Source of the DNA: Bernardetia sp. MNP-M8 | Lineage (GTDB): Bacteria; Bacteroidota; Bacteroidia; Cytophagales; Bernardetiaceae | Assembly: GCF_037126285.1 (NCBI RefSeq) | Contig: NZ_CP147012.1 | Coordinates: forward strand, 3,494,676-3,558,675 | Direction of reading: 5' to 3' | Length of the DNA: 64,000 nucleotides | Shown here: piece after piece, positions 8,937 to 18,881 of the stretch | How the letters are laid out: each line of letters begins with the position of its first letter | Numbering within the stretch: position 1 is the stretch's first letter | Notes under the pieces: generated by a model | The model's database searches: none | Told to the model about the DNA's origin: nothing | What the model saw: only the letters and a program-made list of their open reading frames with translations | Position numbers and translations under genes: made by a program

Positions 8937-9566
8937 ATGCCTATACTTAATTCTACCTTAGACCCTAATTTGAATGCTTTTTCAAAGTTTATGTTTTCTT
9001 TCACATTTTTAGTTTTGCTTTTTTTAGTTGGAGCAGTAGATGCCCAAAATGTAGAGAAAGACCCAATGAATAAACCAGATGTTTGGCAAAAACTTCAACA
9101 TAATCCTAACGACCAAGTTCTTTGGGAAATGTATATAGGAAAAAAAATACAAGATTTTACAGACGAAGATAATGATAAAGTGGCTACTTGGCAAGAACAA
9201 TTAATGGTTTTGCAGTCTGAACACGCAGATGTAATCATTACTTCAAAAGCAGATACAGATGCTGCTGACGAGGAAATATTAAGAGATATGCAAGTAAGTG
9301 ATTGGAAAAATTTGGAAGAGGTAGTGATGAGTACAGGTTCGGAAATACAAGAAATGCGTCAGAATGTGGATGCTAATTTTGCTCTTTTAGAAGATTTATA
9401 TGCAGAGTCTTTTGAAGAACAAGGATTAAAATATGTTGCTTATAATGAAGTGCATCCAGATGGAAAATATTCAAAAACAGCTTGGGTAGAAGCACAAGAA
9501 GCAAAACTACGTGAGGCTAAAATGGTGGAGTTACAAGCTCTACGCAAACAAATTAAAAAGAACTAA
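8937..9566 (+). CDS. secreted protein of unknown family, 209 aa (paralogue 2)
   Basis: It has a signal peptide (hydrophobic segment about residues 17-33, ending VDAQ). Block one (DPMNKPDVWQKLQ...VLWEMYIGKK) and block two (DANFALLEDLYAESFEEQGLKYVAYNEVHPDGKYSKTAW, quoted in parts: NFALLEDLYAESFEEQG; HPDGKYSKTAW) align with the same blocks of the 7768-8583 protein. The C-terminus is a charged helix. The two genes look like a tandem duplication with linker expansion in the first. Function unknown. Confidence 0.7.
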   Translation: MPILNSTLDPNLNAFSKFMFSFTFLVLLFLVGAVDAQNVEKDPMNKPDVWQKLQHNPNDQVLWEMYIGKKIQDFTDEDNDKVATWQEQLMVLQSEHADVIITSKADTDAADEEILRDMQVSDWKNLEEVVMSTGSEIQEMRQNVDANFALLEDLYAESFEEQGLKYVAYNEVHPDGKYSKTAWVEAQEAKLREAKMVELQALRKQIKKN

Positions 9567-9780
9567 TTATTTTGTTTACACTTATTTGATTTCTTATTGA
9601 TTTAGTAATTTTTGAAACAAAAACAGTTAATAAATAGTAGTAGTAGTGCATATTAAAGTTGAAAAACTTAATTTTGCATACCTACTAACAAAAGAGTAAT
9701 AAAAGTATTGTATTAATTTTTAATTAATTACTTCAGATACTGCTTATTTTTAAGTTAGTGATAGGTAAATTTGGTGATTC

Positions 9781-9816
9781 AAAAACATCGGTAATCTTTT
9801 ACCGATGTTTTTTTTT
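9781..9816. terminator. bidirectional terminator between the secreted paralogue and bioA
   Basis: AACATCGGTAA (9784-9794) and TTACCGATGTT (9799-9809) form a perfect 11-bp stem, flanked by A5 on the left and T8 on the right. It serves both converging genes. Confidence 0.85.
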
Positions 9817-9825
9817 GTTCAAATT

Positions 9826-11091
9826 TTATACTTCCAAAAACCTCAAAATCTCTTCATAAACTATATCTAATTCTTGGTCTGTAATAATATAAGGGGGAAT
9901 TATATAGATAACATTTCCTAAAGGACGAAGCAAAATATTTCTATCTAAGAAGTAATTATAAATATTTTTGCGCCATTCATTAAAATAAGAAGTTTGTTCT
10001 TCTGTTTTGAGTTCTAAAGCGAAAATTGTCCCACACGTTCGAACTTCTAAAACTCTGCTTTTCAATTTTTTATTAGAATTTATTTGTTTTGCAAAGTGAA
10101 GGTGTTTTTCTGCAATTCGTTTTCTATTTTTAAAGCACTCATCAGTCAATAAAATCTCTAAACTAGCATTTGCAGCAGCACAAGCAATCGGATTTCCTGT
10201 ATAAGAATGACCGTGAAAAAAAGTTTTTAAAATATCGTTATCATAAAAAGGTTGTGCAACTTCTTTGGTGCAAAGCGTAACAGCCAAAGGTAAAAAACCT
10301 CCAGTAATTCCTTTGGAAAGACAAATTAAATCAGGTTTTTCTTCTAAATATTCAGAGGCAAAAAGATGGTCTGTTCTGCCAAAACCTGTCATTATTTCAT
10401 CAGCAATACAAAATGTATTTTTATTGTGAGCTAATTTTATAAGCTCGTCCAAATGTTTGGGAGAATAGGTTTGCATTCCTCCTGCTCCTTGAATAATTGG
10501 CTCAAAAATAAAAGCAGCCACTTCTTCACTTTCCAAAATCTGTGTAAATCTTTCTTTTACTTCTGACCAGTTTTTTTGTGTGGGGCGTGGAATAAATTCT
10601 ACATCAAAAAGCAAAGGATTGAAAGGCGCATTAAACGGTGTTCTGTCACAAACAGCCATTGCTCCAAAAGTATCTCCATGATAAGCTCCTTCTATAGCAA
10701 TTATTTTGGTTCTGTTTGCATTCTTATTTCTATTATGAAAGTGTTGCAAACAAATTTTTAAAGCGACTTCAATAGCCGTTGAGCCATCATCTGAAAAGAA
10801 AACTTTATTCATTGAAGGTAACAAGTCTATCAAACTTTGAGCTAGTTTTTCGGCTGGCTGGTGCGTAAAACCTGCAAAAATAACGTGTTCTAAACTATGC
10901 GCTTGCTCTGAAATAGCAGTTGCAATTTTTTTGTTTGCGTGTCCGTGAATATTTACCCACCACGAAGAAACAGCATCAAGAATTTTGCGCTCATCTTTTG
11001 TATAAATATAAATTCCATCTGCTTTTACAATCTCTAAAGGGTCGTAGCCTTCGGCAAGTGGCGTGAAAGGATGCCAAATATTTTCAGTCAT
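9826..11091 (-). CDS. bioA: adenosylmethionine-8-amino-7-oxononanoate aminotransferase
   Basis: BioA is a PLP class III aminotransferase that uses S-adenosylmethionine to convert KAPA to DAPA in biotin synthesis. Visible features are WHPFT at the N-terminus, WWVNIHGHANK, FSDDGSTAIEVALK, EGAYHGDTFGAMA, ADEIMTGFGRT and the PLP lysine in LSKGITGG. FFHGHSYTGNPIACAAA is also typical of BioA. Length (421 aa) is normal. No other bio genes are within the window, so the pathway is split. A possible -7 box TAGTTTTG lies at 11124-11117, but I find no -33 partner. Confidence 0.93.
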   Translation of the reverse strand: MTENIWHPFTPLAEGYDPLEIVKADGIYIYTKDERKILDAVSSWWVNIHGHANKKIATAISEQAHSLEHVIFAGFTHQPAEKLAQSLIDLLPSMNKVFFSDDGSTAIEVALKICLQHFHNRNKNANRTKIIAIEGAYHGDTFGAMAVCDRTPFNAPFNPLLFDVEFIPRPTQKNWSEVKERFTQILESEEVAAFIFEPIIQGAGGMQTYSPKHLDELIKLAHNKNTFCIADEIMTGFGRTDHLFASEYLEEKPDLICLSKGITGGFLPLAVTLCTKEVAQPFYDNDILKTFFHGHSYTGNPIACAAANASLEILLTDECFKNRKRIAEKHLHFAKQINSNKKLKSRVLEVRTCGTIFALELKTEEQTSYFNEWRKNIYNYFLDRNILLRPLGNVIYIIPPYIITDQELDIVYEEILRFLEV

Positions 11092-11233
11092 TGAATTAGT
11101 AATTTTTGTTTTTATACAAAACTACTCATACTGTTTTAGAAATGCGATATAAATTTGGAATCAAATTGTACGATTTAAAATTTTAGACTATCTTTAATCT
11201 GATTTTTAGATTGAAAAATAAGTCGTTTATAAA

Positions 11234-11944
11234 ATGGATAAGGTTAAAAAGCTTATTGAAGCAAACTTAGATAATAAAAGTCAAGAATTAAATCTCACTT
11301 GCTGTAATCTTACAGGTAGGGAGAAAGTATTAGAAGCTTTAAAATATTTAGAACACTTGAAGAGTCTTAATTTGAATAATAATCAGATTTCAGATATTTC
11401 ATTTCTTAAAGAATTAAAACAAGTAAAAAGCATTTATTTAAGCAATAATCAGATTGTGGATATTTCAGTTTTAAAAAAATCAAATCAAGTACAAAATTTA
11501 GTTTTAAGTAGAAATCAAATTTCAGATATTTCAGTTTTAAAAGAGTTAAATCAATTACAAAGTCTTGACTTAGGTAAAAATCCAACTTTAAATATTTTTG
11601 TTCTAGAAGAGCTAAAAAAACTACAAGATCTTAACTTACAAAGCAACCAAATTTCAGATATATCATTTTTAAAGGAACTAAATCAATTACAAGAACTTTA
11701 CTTAGATGAAAATCAAATCTCGGACATTTCAGCTTTAAAAGAGCTAAGACAATTACAGTATTTATATCTACAAAAAAATCAAATTTCACATATTTCTCTA
11801 GATGTTATTAATCAACTGTTTAAATTGAAAGAACTAAATTTGAGTAGAAACCCAATAAAAAATATTCCAAGGAAAGTATTTGATAAAGAGGAAAATGTAC
11901 TTGAAGAAATAAAAGATTACTTAAGGTTTATAGAGGAAATATAG
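11234..11944 (+). CDS. cytoplasmic leucine-rich repeat protein, 236 aa
   Basis: About seven 22-residue repeats of the form L-x-x-L-x-L-x-x-N-Q-I-S-D-I-S-x-L-K-E-L run from residue 40 to 195 (SDS22/internalin-like). A capping segment follows (NLSRNPIKNIPRKVF), then a helix ending YLRFIEEI. There is no signal peptide or anchor. The capping segment resembles those before Roc-COR domains, but here the protein stops. It may mediate protein binding. The downstream gene starts 20 bp later and is probably co-transcribed. Confidence 0.8.
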   Translation: MDKVKKLIEANLDNKSQELNLTCCNLTGREKVLEALKYLEHLKSLNLNNNQISDISFLKELKQVKSIYLSNNQIVDISVLKKSNQVQNLVLSRNQISDISVLKELNQLQSLDLGKNPTLNIFVLEELKKLQDLNLQSNQISDISFLKELNQLQELYLDENQISDISALKELRQLQYLYLQKNQISHISLDVINQLFKLKELNLSRNPIKNIPRKVFDKEENVLEEIKDYLRFIEEI

Positions 11945-11964
11945 ATTTTTATAAAAAAATAGAA

Positions 11965-12429
11965 ATGAGTCTTACAAGATCAATTAAAATAAAGCTACTT
12001 ACAAATCATTCTTGTTTATCCAAATTTATGAAAGATTTTTCTGAAAATGTTTGGACAATGAAAAGTTGGAATAACACATATGTTTCTACTCCTTTAAATG
12101 ATAACGGGATGTTTGACTATCAAGAGTTCGAGACAATTCAAGAAGTATTTGAAATTTTGGATGAAAGTGAAAAAAATAAGCAAACAACAGCTTTATCTGT
12201 CTATCATCCAATAACTCAAGAAGATTTTGGATTACATATCAATTTTATAGATTATAAATACAGTTCTCAAAATAGTTACGAGTTAAATTTTGTTTTTGCA
12301 GCAGAAAAGCGATTAAAAGATTCTCCAAGACACACAGACTTTAGTTATTATTTGAATGAGTTACTTCCAAAATTGGAGGAAATAGATTGTGTTATGTATG
12401 AAATAGAATGCTCAGATTTTGGTTTCTAA
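11965..12429 (+). CDS. hypothetical protein, 154 aa
   Basis: A soluble mixed alpha/beta protein with many aromatic residues and no signal peptide or recognised motif. It starts 20 bp after the leucine-rich-repeat gene on the same strand. It ends just before the rpsL promoter. I do not recognise the family. Confidence 0.6.
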   Translation: MSLTRSIKIKLLTNHSCLSKFMKDFSENVWTMKSWNNTYVSTPLNDNGMFDYQEFETIQEVFEILDESEKNKQTTALSVYHPITQEDFGLHINFIDYKYSSQNSYELNFVFAAEKRLKDSPRHTDFSYYLNELLPKLEEIDCVMYEIECSDFGF

Positions 12430-12447
12430 ACTAAGGTTTGTAAATAC

Positions 12448-12478
12448 TTGCAAATCAATAAAAATACTCTTACCTTTG
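12448..12478 (+). promoter_or_regulatory. promoter of the rpsL-rpsG transcript
   Basis: TTG (12448-12450), a 20-nt spacer and TACCTTTG (12471-12478) give a near-ideal Bacteroidota promoter. Transcription should start near 12485, leaving a leader of about 280 nt before the rpsL ATG at 12765. The opposite-strand frame at 12412-12753 is regarded as chance. Confidence 0.75.
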
Positions 12479-12764
12479 CAGTTCTGAAAAAAACCATAGT
12501 TGATTGTAAATGAGGATAGAATTGTATCAAATTCACTACTCAAAAAACTACAACTATCTTTTTCAGACGTTGCTAAACTTATTTTAAATTTTATTCTAGC
12601 ACGCTGCTTAAATTCCTCACCTACGATATAGTTCATATTTTTATAAATATAGATAATACTAGGCTTAGGAGTGTTTGAAGAACAGACTGGCAGAGTTTCA
12701 GTTTTGTTCCAATAGACTTTTAGAGAAGAACAGTATTTAAGTGGTCTAAACATTTGTTTCAGAA

Positions 12765-13172
12765 ATGCCTACTATTCAACAATTAGTTCGCAAGGGACGC
12801 AAAGAAATCATTAAAAAATCGAAATCTCCAGCGTTGGACTCTTGTCCTCAAAAACGTGGAGTTTGTACTCGTGTTTATACGACTACACCAAAGAAACCAA
12901 ACTCAGCAATGCGTAAAGTTTCTAAAGTTCGTTTGTCTAATGGTATCGAAGTTATTGCATACATCCCAGGCGAAGGACACAATCTTCAAGAACACTCAAT
13001 CGTACTTGTACGTGGTGGTCGTGTAAAAGACTTACCAGGTGTTCGTTATCATATCGTTCGTGGTGCTTTAGATACCTCTGGAGTTCAAGGTCGTAAGCAA
13101 TCACGCTCAAAATATGGTGCAAAACGCCCTAAACCAGGTGCTGCACCAGAGCCAACTAAAAAGAAAAAATAA
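12765..13172 (+). CDS. rpsL: 30S ribosomal protein uS12
   Basis: uS12 lies at the decoding centre of the small subunit. The protein opens [12 protein letters not shown] and contains the conserved loop [13 protein letters not shown] and the block [11 protein letters not shown], followed by [12 protein letters not shown]. The lysine before PNSA is the residue whose replacement gives streptomycin resistance elsewhere; here it is wild-type. A short C-terminal tail ([11 protein letters not shown]) extends past the usual end. First gene of the str cluster. Confidence 0.98.
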   Translation: MPTIQQLVRKGRKEIIKKSKSPALDSCPQKRGVCTRVYTTTPKKPNSAMRKVSKVRLSNGIEVIAYIPGEGHNLQEHSIVLVRGGRVKDLPGVRYHIVRGALDTSGVQGRKQSRSKYGAKRPKPGAAPEPTKKKK

Positions 13173-13319
13173 TTTGAGTAATCAATAATTGAAAGAGATA
13201 TTTGAAATTAGAAATATACTGTATTTCGGTTTTAATTTATCACTTATCATTTATCACTTATAATTATTATTTCAGATTGTTTCCTTTTTTAAAATTTTAT
13301 AAAAACCTTGAGATAACTC

Positions 13320-13802
13320 ATGAGAAAGCATAAACCAAAAAAGCGAGATATTCTTCCTGACCCAAAATTTGGCGATACAGTAGTAACTAAGTTTGTAAAT
13401 AACTTAATGTACTCTGGAAAGAAGAGTTTAGCTTATGATATTTTCTATGGCGCATTGGAGCGTATAGAAGAAAAAATGAAAAAAGAAGATCCATCTGTAA
13501 ATGGATTAGAAATTTTCAAAAAAGCATTGACTAATGTAACACCAGGTGTTGAAGTTAAAAGTCGTCGTGTAGGTGGAGCAACATTCCAAGTACCGACAGA
13601 AGTTCGTCCAGAGCGTAAAATGTCTTTGGGTATGAAATGGCTTATCAATTTCTCTCGTCGTCGTAACGAACGCAACATGACTGACCGTTTGGCTGCCGAA
13701 TTTATGGCTGCTGCAAAAGGTGAAGGTGCTGCTGTTAAACGTAAAGACGATACACACCGTATGGCAGAAGCGAACAAAGCGTTCTCTCACTTCCGTTTCT
13801 AA
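13320..13802 (+). CDS. rpsG: 30S ribosomal protein uS7
   Basis: uS7 nucleates assembly of the 30S head and touches the E-site tRNA. The start [19 protein letters not shown] and the block [11 protein letters not shown], then [17 protein letters not shown] and [16 protein letters not shown] identify it. Length 160 aa is usual for the phylum. It follows rpsL by 147 bp, a spacer that contains a degenerate TTTATCACTTATC repeat. Confidence 0.98.
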   Translation: MRKHKPKKRDILPDPKFGDTVVTKFVNNLMYSGKKSLAYDIFYGALERIEEKMKKEDPSVNGLEIFKKALTNVTPGVEVKSRRVGGATFQVPTEVRPERKMSLGMKWLINFSRRRNERNMTDRLAAEFMAAAKGEGAAVKRKDDTHRMAEANKAFSHFRF

Positions 13803-14103
13803 ACTAACTGATACTTTTGAAGTATCATTTGTTTATAACAAAATGGAATTAAAGCCATTTACAAATGGTTTGGATAATTACGAATTAAAAATTAAAAATT
13901 ACGACTTTATTATGATTGATGGTTGGTATTTTTGTCTTTTAATGAGATTACGAAACATTATATTTTGTATATCTGAATTAGACTAATTTATCTAAACTAA
14001 ATCTTAATCCGTAATTTTTAATTCATAATTCGTAATTTTTTATAACCATTTGTTAATCAACTACATCAAGCCTTTAGAATAGTGATAATTGAAATAAATT
14101 TCG
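13803..14103. repeat. rpsG-fusA spacer with inverted AT-rich repeats
   Basis: Degenerate tracts built on AATTACGAATTAAAAATTACG occur at about 13876-13906 and, in the opposite sense, at about 14009-14041 (CCGTAATTTTTAATTCATAA). They could pair into a long stem between rpsG and fusA. The overlapping frame at 13720-13986 is not coding-like. Confidence 0.5.
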
Positions 14104-14111
14104 TACTTTTG
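14104..14111 (+). promoter_or_regulatory. candidate -7 box for fusA
   Basis: TACTTTTG followed by TGC, about 96 bp before the fusA ATG, fits TAnnTTTG. There is no TTG at the ideal distance (nearest is 12 nt upstream), so this is weaker than the rpsL promoter. Confidence 0.4.
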
Positions 14112-14206
14112 TGCGAGCTTATTCAAACAGACTTATTTATTCTCACTTGATATAGCAATACTACTAATAAATAGAAGTTTTCTATCTCATTATACATTTA
14201 GTTACA

Positions 14207-16357
14207 ATGTCTAAAAAAGACCTAAAATTCCGTCGAAATATTGGCATCATGGCTCACATTGATGCTGGAAAAACAACCACTACAGAGCGTATTCTCTACT
14301 ACACAGGTATTAGCCACAAAATTGGTGAAGTACATGATGGAGCTGCGACTATGGACTGGATGGAGCAAGAGCAAGAGCGTGGTATCACTATTACGTCGGC
14401 TGCTACAACAACAAGCTGGAAATACCCTACTGACGATAAAAGTTTGGATATTGATGGTTTGACAAATTCGTATCAAATTAACATCATCGATACTCCTGGT
14501 CACGTTGATTTTACTGTAGAAGTAGAACGTTCACTTAGAGTTTTGGATGGTGCAGTTGCTCTTTTCTGTGCAGTTTCTGGGGTTGAGCCTCAATCTGAAA
14601 CTGTTTGGAGACAAGCAGATAAATATGGTGTTCCACGTATCTGTTTTGTAAACAAAATGGATAGAGCTGGTGCAGACTTTTTCAATGCTATTAAAGATAT
14701 CAAAGCTACTTTAGGTGCAAATGCAGTTCCTCTTCAAATTCCGATTGGAGCAGAAGACAAATTTGTAGGCGTAGTAGATTTGATCGAAAAACGTGCTATC
14801 GTTTGGGAAGACGAAACTCAAGGTATGTCTTTCCACACTATTGATATTCCTGAAGATATGAAAGCTGATGTTGAAGAATATCGCAACAATCTTTTGGAAG
14901 AAGTAGCTGTAATGGATGAGGATTTATTCATGAAATATGATGAAGATCCAGATTCAATTACTCCTGACGAAATCCGTAGAGCAGTGCGTAAAGCTGTAAT
15001 GGCAATGACGATTTTCCCTGTATTCTGTGGTAGTGCTTTCAAAAATAAAGGTGTTCAGGCTGTTCTTGATGCTGCGTGTGCTTATCTTCCTTCTCCTCTT
15101 GATTTGCCACCAGTTACTGGTACAAATCCTGATACAGGAAAAGAAGAAGTACGTCAGCCAAATGAAGATGAGCCTTTTACAGCACTTGCATTTAAGATTG
15201 CTACTGACCCTTTTGTAGGTCGTCTTTGTTTTATGCGTGTTTATGCAGGTTCTTTGGACGCAGGTTCTTATATCTTGAATAACCGTACAGGCAAAAAAGA
15301 GCGTATTTCTCGTTTGATGCAAATGCACTCTAACAAACAAAATCCTATTGATAGAGTAGGTGCTGGTGATATTTGTGCAGGTGTTGGTTTCAAAGAAATC
15401 AAAACTGGTGATACACTTACAGCAGAAAAAAATCCATTAGTTTTGGAAGAACTTACGTTCCCAGAGCCAGTAATTGGATATGCTATTGAGCCTAAGAAAC
15501 AAGCTGACCAAGACAAACTTTCTTTAGCTATTACCAAACTTGTTGAGGAAGACCCTACTCTTCGTGTAAATACAGACGAAGAAACAGGACAAACTATCAT
15601 CAGAGGAATGGGCGAGCTTCACCTTGAGATTATCATGGACAGAATGAAGCGTGAGTTTAAAGTAGAAGTAAATCAAGGTGCTCCACAGGTTGCTTATAAA
15701 GAGGCGTTCACTAACAATGTTGAACACCGTGAAGTTTATAAAAAGCAGTCAGGTGGTAAAGGTAAATTTGCTGATGTTCAGTTTGAAATCGGACCAGCAG
15801 AAGATCCAGAAAACCAAAAAGAAGGCGTTCTTGAATTCGTTGATGAGATTAAAGGTGGTGTAATTCCTAAAGAATTCGTTCCTGCAATCAAGAAAGGATT
15901 TGAGGAAGCAATGAAAAATGGTGTACTTGCAGGCTTCCCAGTTGTGGGTATGCGTGTACGTGTATTCTTTGGTTCATTCCACAGTGTCGATTCAGATGCT
16001 ATTTCTTTTGAAATGGCAGCTCGTATGGGTTATAAAGAAGCTGGTAAAAGAGCAGGTGCAAAAATTCTTGAGCCAATCATGGACGTAGAAGTTGTTTGTC
16101 CTGAAGAATTTACTGGTTCTGTAATCGGTGACTTGAACCGTCGTCGTGGTATGCCTAAAGGTCAGCAAATGAAAGGTACTGGCGTTGTAATCAAAGCAGA
16201 CGTTCCATTGTCGGAACTGTTTGGTTATGTTACTTCACTTCGTACAATCACTTCTGGTCGTGGTGCTGCTTCACTTACGTTCTCTCACTATTCAGAAGTG
16301 CCAAATAACGTTGCAGAAAAAGTTATTGCAGATGTTAAAGGCATGAAAGCTAACTAA
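14207..16357 (+). CDS. fusA: elongation factor G
   Basis: EF-G is the GTPase that drives translocation of tRNA and mRNA on the ribosome. The G motifs are present: AHIDAGKT (residues 16-23), [15 protein letters not shown] and NKMDRAGA. Domain II-V signatures include GMGELHLEI and the domain IV loop [16 protein letters not shown]. Length 716 aa is typical. No tuf gene follows. Confidence 0.98.
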   Translation: MSKKDLKFRRNIGIMAHIDAGKTTTTERILYYTGISHKIGEVHDGAATMDWMEQEQERGITITSAATTTSWKYPTDDKSLDIDGLTNSYQINIIDTPGHVDFTVEVERSLRVLDGAVALFCAVSGVEPQSETVWRQADKYGVPRICFVNKMDRAGADFFNAIKDIKATLGANAVPLQIPIGAEDKFVGVVDLIEKRAIVWEDETQGMSFHTIDIPEDMKADVEEYRNNLLEEVAVMDEDLFMKYDEDPDSITPDEIRRAVRKAVMAMTIFPVFCGSAFKNKGVQAVLDAACAYLPSPLDLPPVTGTNPDTGKEEVRQPNEDEPFTALAFKIATDPFVGRLCFMRVYAGSLDAGSYILNNRTGKKERISRLMQMHSNKQNPIDRVGAGDICAGVGFKEIKTGDTLTAEKNPLVLEELTFPEPVIGYAIEPKKQADQDKLSLAITKLVEEDPTLRVNTDEETGQTIIRGMGELHLEIIMDRMKREFKVEVNQGAPQVAYKEAFTNNVEHREVYKKQSGGKGKFADVQFEIGPAEDPENQKEGVLEFVDEIKGGVIPKEFVPAIKKGFEEAMKNGVLAGFPVVGMRVRVFFGSFHSVDSDAISFEMAARMGYKEAGKRAGAKILEPIMDVEVVCPEEFTGSVIGDLNRRRGMPKGQQMKGTGVVIKADVPLSELFGYVTSLRTITSGRGAASLTFSHYSEVPNNVAEKVIADVKGMKAN

Positions 16358-16689
16358 AGAATAATTACGAATTAAAAATTACGAATTACGAATATAAATA
16401 TTGATTACCAATTAATTAAAAGTTGAAAGGTAAAAGGTTATTTAATTGGTATTCCTAATCCATTTTAATTTGGAATCTATATATTTACTATTTCAGTAAA
16501 GATTTGGTTTAGACTTTAAAGCAATTACGAATTATCAATTAGAAATGAAACTACTAATTTGTATTCATTTTTAATTGATAATTAGCTTCGCTCCTTTTGC
16601 AGGTCGTAATTGAATAAGGTTTGAATAATGAAAAATAACTTTATTTTTATACAAGTCTTTCAAAACAAAACGATTAAACTCCTACGAGT
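16358..16689. repeat. fusA-rpsJ spacer with degenerate AATTACGAATT repeats
   Basis: These 332 bp hold AATTACGAATTAAAAATTAC (about 16363-16394), a partner tract near 16525-16612, and ATTAGCTTCGCT at 16581-16592 followed by CGTAATT. The same 12-mer followed by CGTAATTCGTAATTA occurs before atpD (51101-51112). No gene is visible. Confidence 0.55.
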
Positions 16690-16995
16690 ATGTCACAAAA
16701 AATTAGAATCAAATTAAAATCTTACGACCATAATTTGGTTGATAAGTCAGCTGAGAAAATTGTTAAGGCTGTTAAGAATACAGGTGCAGTGGTTAGTGGT
16801 CCAATTCCATTGCCTACTAAAAAAGAAAAATTTACTGTACTTCGTTCTCCTCACGTAAACAAGAAAGCTCGTGAGCAGTTCCAACTTTGTACTTACAAAC
16901 GCCTTATCGACATTCATTCTAGCAGCCCAAAGACGGTTGACGCTTTGATGAAATTAGAATTAGCTTCTGGTGTTGATGTAGAGATCAAGGTTTAA
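16690..16995 (+). CDS. rpsJ: 30S ribosomal protein uS10
   Basis: uS10 is a small-subunit head protein, and NusE in antitermination complexes. The sequence [20 protein letters not shown], then [21 protein letters not shown] and KRLIDIHS is diagnostic. Length 101 aa is normal. A terminator follows at 17071-17118, and no rplC is present downstream. Confidence 0.98.
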   Translation: MSQKIRIKLKSYDHNLVDKSAEKIVKAVKNTGAVVSGPIPLPTKKEKFTVLRSPHVNKKAREQFQLCTYKRLIDIHSSSPKTVDALMKLELASGVDVEIKV

Positions 16996-17018
16996 TACTG
17001 AGGTGTAATTTTGATAAT

Positions 17019-17048
17019 GTTGTCGTCGGTGGAGACATCAACAACAGC
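17019..17048. repeat. copy 2 of the GTTGTTGGTGTC-type dispersed inverted repeat
   Basis: It begins GTTGTCGTCGGTGGAGACAT and ends CAACAACAGC. It is a degenerate member of the family at 2284, 31525 and 56554. It lies 24 bp past the rpsJ stop. Confidence 0.5.
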
Positions 17049-17069
17049 ATAAAAATTATAGATTTTATA

Positions 17070-17119
17070 AAAAAGCATTTTCTTACTAAATTTAGGTTTG
17101 GTTGGGAAATGCTTTTTTT
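17070..17119 (+). terminator. terminator after rpsJ
   Basis: AAAGCATTT (17072-17080) pairs with AAATGCTTT (17107-17115) and runs into a T tract. The loop is long. It ends the translation cluster at rpsJ. Confidence 0.7.
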
Positions 17120-17136
17120 GCATATGAAATAGAATT

Positions 17137-17826
17137 ATGGGTAAACAAGAAAATATAAATAGAATTTACGAAGTTTTTGAAAAATATACGCTTAATGGAA
17201 AGTTAGATGCTTGCCCTTGTGGCTGTATTTCTGAAAAGGATGAAAATAAACTGTATGCAAGGAATTTAAAAAAACTCACAGAAGATGATTTAGCTTATTA
17301 TGCAAGAAAAGCAATAACTACTTGGGGAAATATATTTGACTACAAACACTTTTTACCTAGAGTTTTAGAAATTTATAGTCAAAAAGGAAATTCTGGTTTG
17401 ATAGATTTGGGAGCGATTTATAATAAATTAGAATATGGAAATTGGAGAGAATGGGAAGAAGGAGAGCAAATCATTATAATGAATTTTGTAAAGAGTTGTT
17501 GGATAGAATCTGTAAATCAAAAATTAAATAATGACATATATTCGGATCTAACTGATTTTTCATGTTTTTTTAGTCAACAAGAACTCATAGAGTTATGGAA
17601 TTACCCAACTAATAAAATTGCATTAAGAAATTTTGTAAATTATTTTTATCATAATGGAAATTATTTTATTAGAAAGCATTGTGAAACAGAATTAGCACAT
17701 CTTTTAAGCAAGCCCAATTTAATAAAAGAATTAGAAAAAGAGTTTTTTAGAATAGAATCAAAAGATGAAGAATATTCTAGTGAAATATCGGTTGTTTTAC
17801 AATTGATAGAAAGTATAGGCAATTAA
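17137..17826 (+). CDS. hypothetical protein with CPCGC motif, 229 aa
   Basis: The N-terminal part has DACPCGCIS (about residues 24-32), three closely spaced cysteines that could bind a metal. This is followed by DDLAYYARKAITTWGNIFDYKHFLPRVLE (shown as LAYYARKAITTWG and DYKHFLPRVLE). The rest is helical, with several tryptophans. No signal peptide. I have a sense of a recurrent bacterial hypothetical family but cannot name it. Next gene is 51 bp downstream on the same strand. Confidence 0.65.
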   Translation: MGKQENINRIYEVFEKYTLNGKLDACPCGCISEKDENKLYARNLKKLTEDDLAYYARKAITTWGNIFDYKHFLPRVLEIYSQKGNSGLIDLGAIYNKLEYGNWREWEEGEQIIIMNFVKSCWIESVNQKLNNDIYSDLTDFSCFFSQQELIELWNYPTNKIALRNFVNYFYHNGNYFIRKHCETELAHLLSKPNLIKELEKEFFRIESKDEEYSSEISVVLQLIESIGN

Positions 17827-17877
17827 TTTAAGAGTTAGGAAATACTTTTTGTTTCAACAATTTTAACATTACAATCA

Positions 17878-18783
17878 ATGACAAAATCTGAAAGATTCGA
17901 AGGATGTATAATTGGGGGAGCAATTGGAGATGCTTTTGGAAGTGGGTATGAGAATCAATTTAAAGAAAAAGAAGATGTTATTTATTTTTATGGAAAACCA
18001 GAAGTTAAAGAGCCTAAATGGAGAATAACTGACGATACACAATTAACTTTGGCAACTATCGAAACTATGACTGCAAATGAAAAGCTAACACCTGAACTAT
18101 TAGCAAAGCAGTTTCTCAAGTATTATAAGCAAAGAAAAATAAGAGGAATTGGGGCAAGCACTTTGAAAGCATTAAGAGAATTAGAAGTTGGAGGGCATTG
18201 GAGTCAAGTAGGACGAAGAGGAGAATATGCAGCAGGAAATGGAGCAGCTATGAGAATAGCACCCATTGCATTCAAAGAAAATGTTACAAATCTTGAAATT
18301 AGAGATCTTTGTATAATCACTCACAACAACGATGAAGCATATATTGGAGCAAAGAGTGTGATAATTGCCATTAGAGAAATACTAAATGGAAATTGGATAG
18401 GAGAGACAAATTTGATTGAGTTGATAATAGAGCAAATTCCAGATACAAGAGTTAGAGACAGATTAATCGAAATCAATGGAATAAAGAATCTTAAAGAAAT
18501 TGGGCAAATTGGTAACAGTGGATATGTCGTAGATTCAGTTCCTTTAGCTATCGCAGCTGCAAATAAAGTTCAAGAAATTGGAATTGAAGAAATGTATTTG
18601 CAACTAATTGAAATTGGAGGAGACACAGATACAAATTGCTCAATTGCTGGACAAATTGCAGGTACACTAATTGGGATAAATGGAATGCCTAAAAAATTGA
18701 TAAATAACTTAAAACAGTTGAATGAATATGAATGGATTGAAACGACAATCAATAAATTAATAAAAAAAGAAAATTGGGTCTGA
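17878..18783 (+). CDS. ADP-ribosylglycohydrolase (DraG/ARH-like) family protein
   Basis: ARH/DraG enzymes remove ADP-ribose from protein side chains or hydrolyse related O-acyl or N-glycosidic bonds using two Mg ions. The protein shows GCIIGGAIGDAFG at residues 9-21, the metal-binding ITDDTQ at 50-55, and near the C-terminus GGDTDTNCSIAGQIAGTLIG, the second metal site. Length (301 aa) fits. The actual substrate cannot be read from the sequence. Confidence 0.88.
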   Translation: MTKSERFEGCIIGGAIGDAFGSGYENQFKEKEDVIYFYGKPEVKEPKWRITDDTQLTLATIETMTANEKLTPELLAKQFLKYYKQRKIRGIGASTLKALRELEVGGHWSQVGRRGEYAAGNGAAMRIAPIAFKENVTNLEIRDLCIITHNNDEAYIGAKSVIIAIREILNGNWIGETNLIELIIEQIPDTRVRDRLIEINGIKNLKEIGQIGNSGYVVDSVPLAIAAANKVQEIGIEEMYLQLIEIGGDTDTNCSIAGQIAGTLIGINGMPKKLINNLKQLNEYEWIETTINKLIKKENWV

Positions 18784-18881
18784 TAATCTATAAAAAATAA
18801 ATTATAAACTACAAGAAACTAGTTGCTGTTAATATCAATAATCTTTAGTAAATTACCAATACACTACTAAAAAACAGAACG

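Noticed and set aside
8758-8961. 67-aa plus-strand ORF before the second secreted paralogue
   Set aside because: It overlaps the start of a supported gene, its residues reflect AT-rich noncoding DNA, and it resembles nothing.
12412-12753. 113-aa minus-strand ORF before rpsL
   Set aside because: It is antisense to the rpsL promoter and leader and overlaps the end of the previous gene; composition is not protein-like.
13720-13986. 88-aa plus-strand ORF over the end of rpsG
   Set aside because: Its first third is rpsG read out of frame and the rest is the AT-rich repeat spacer.
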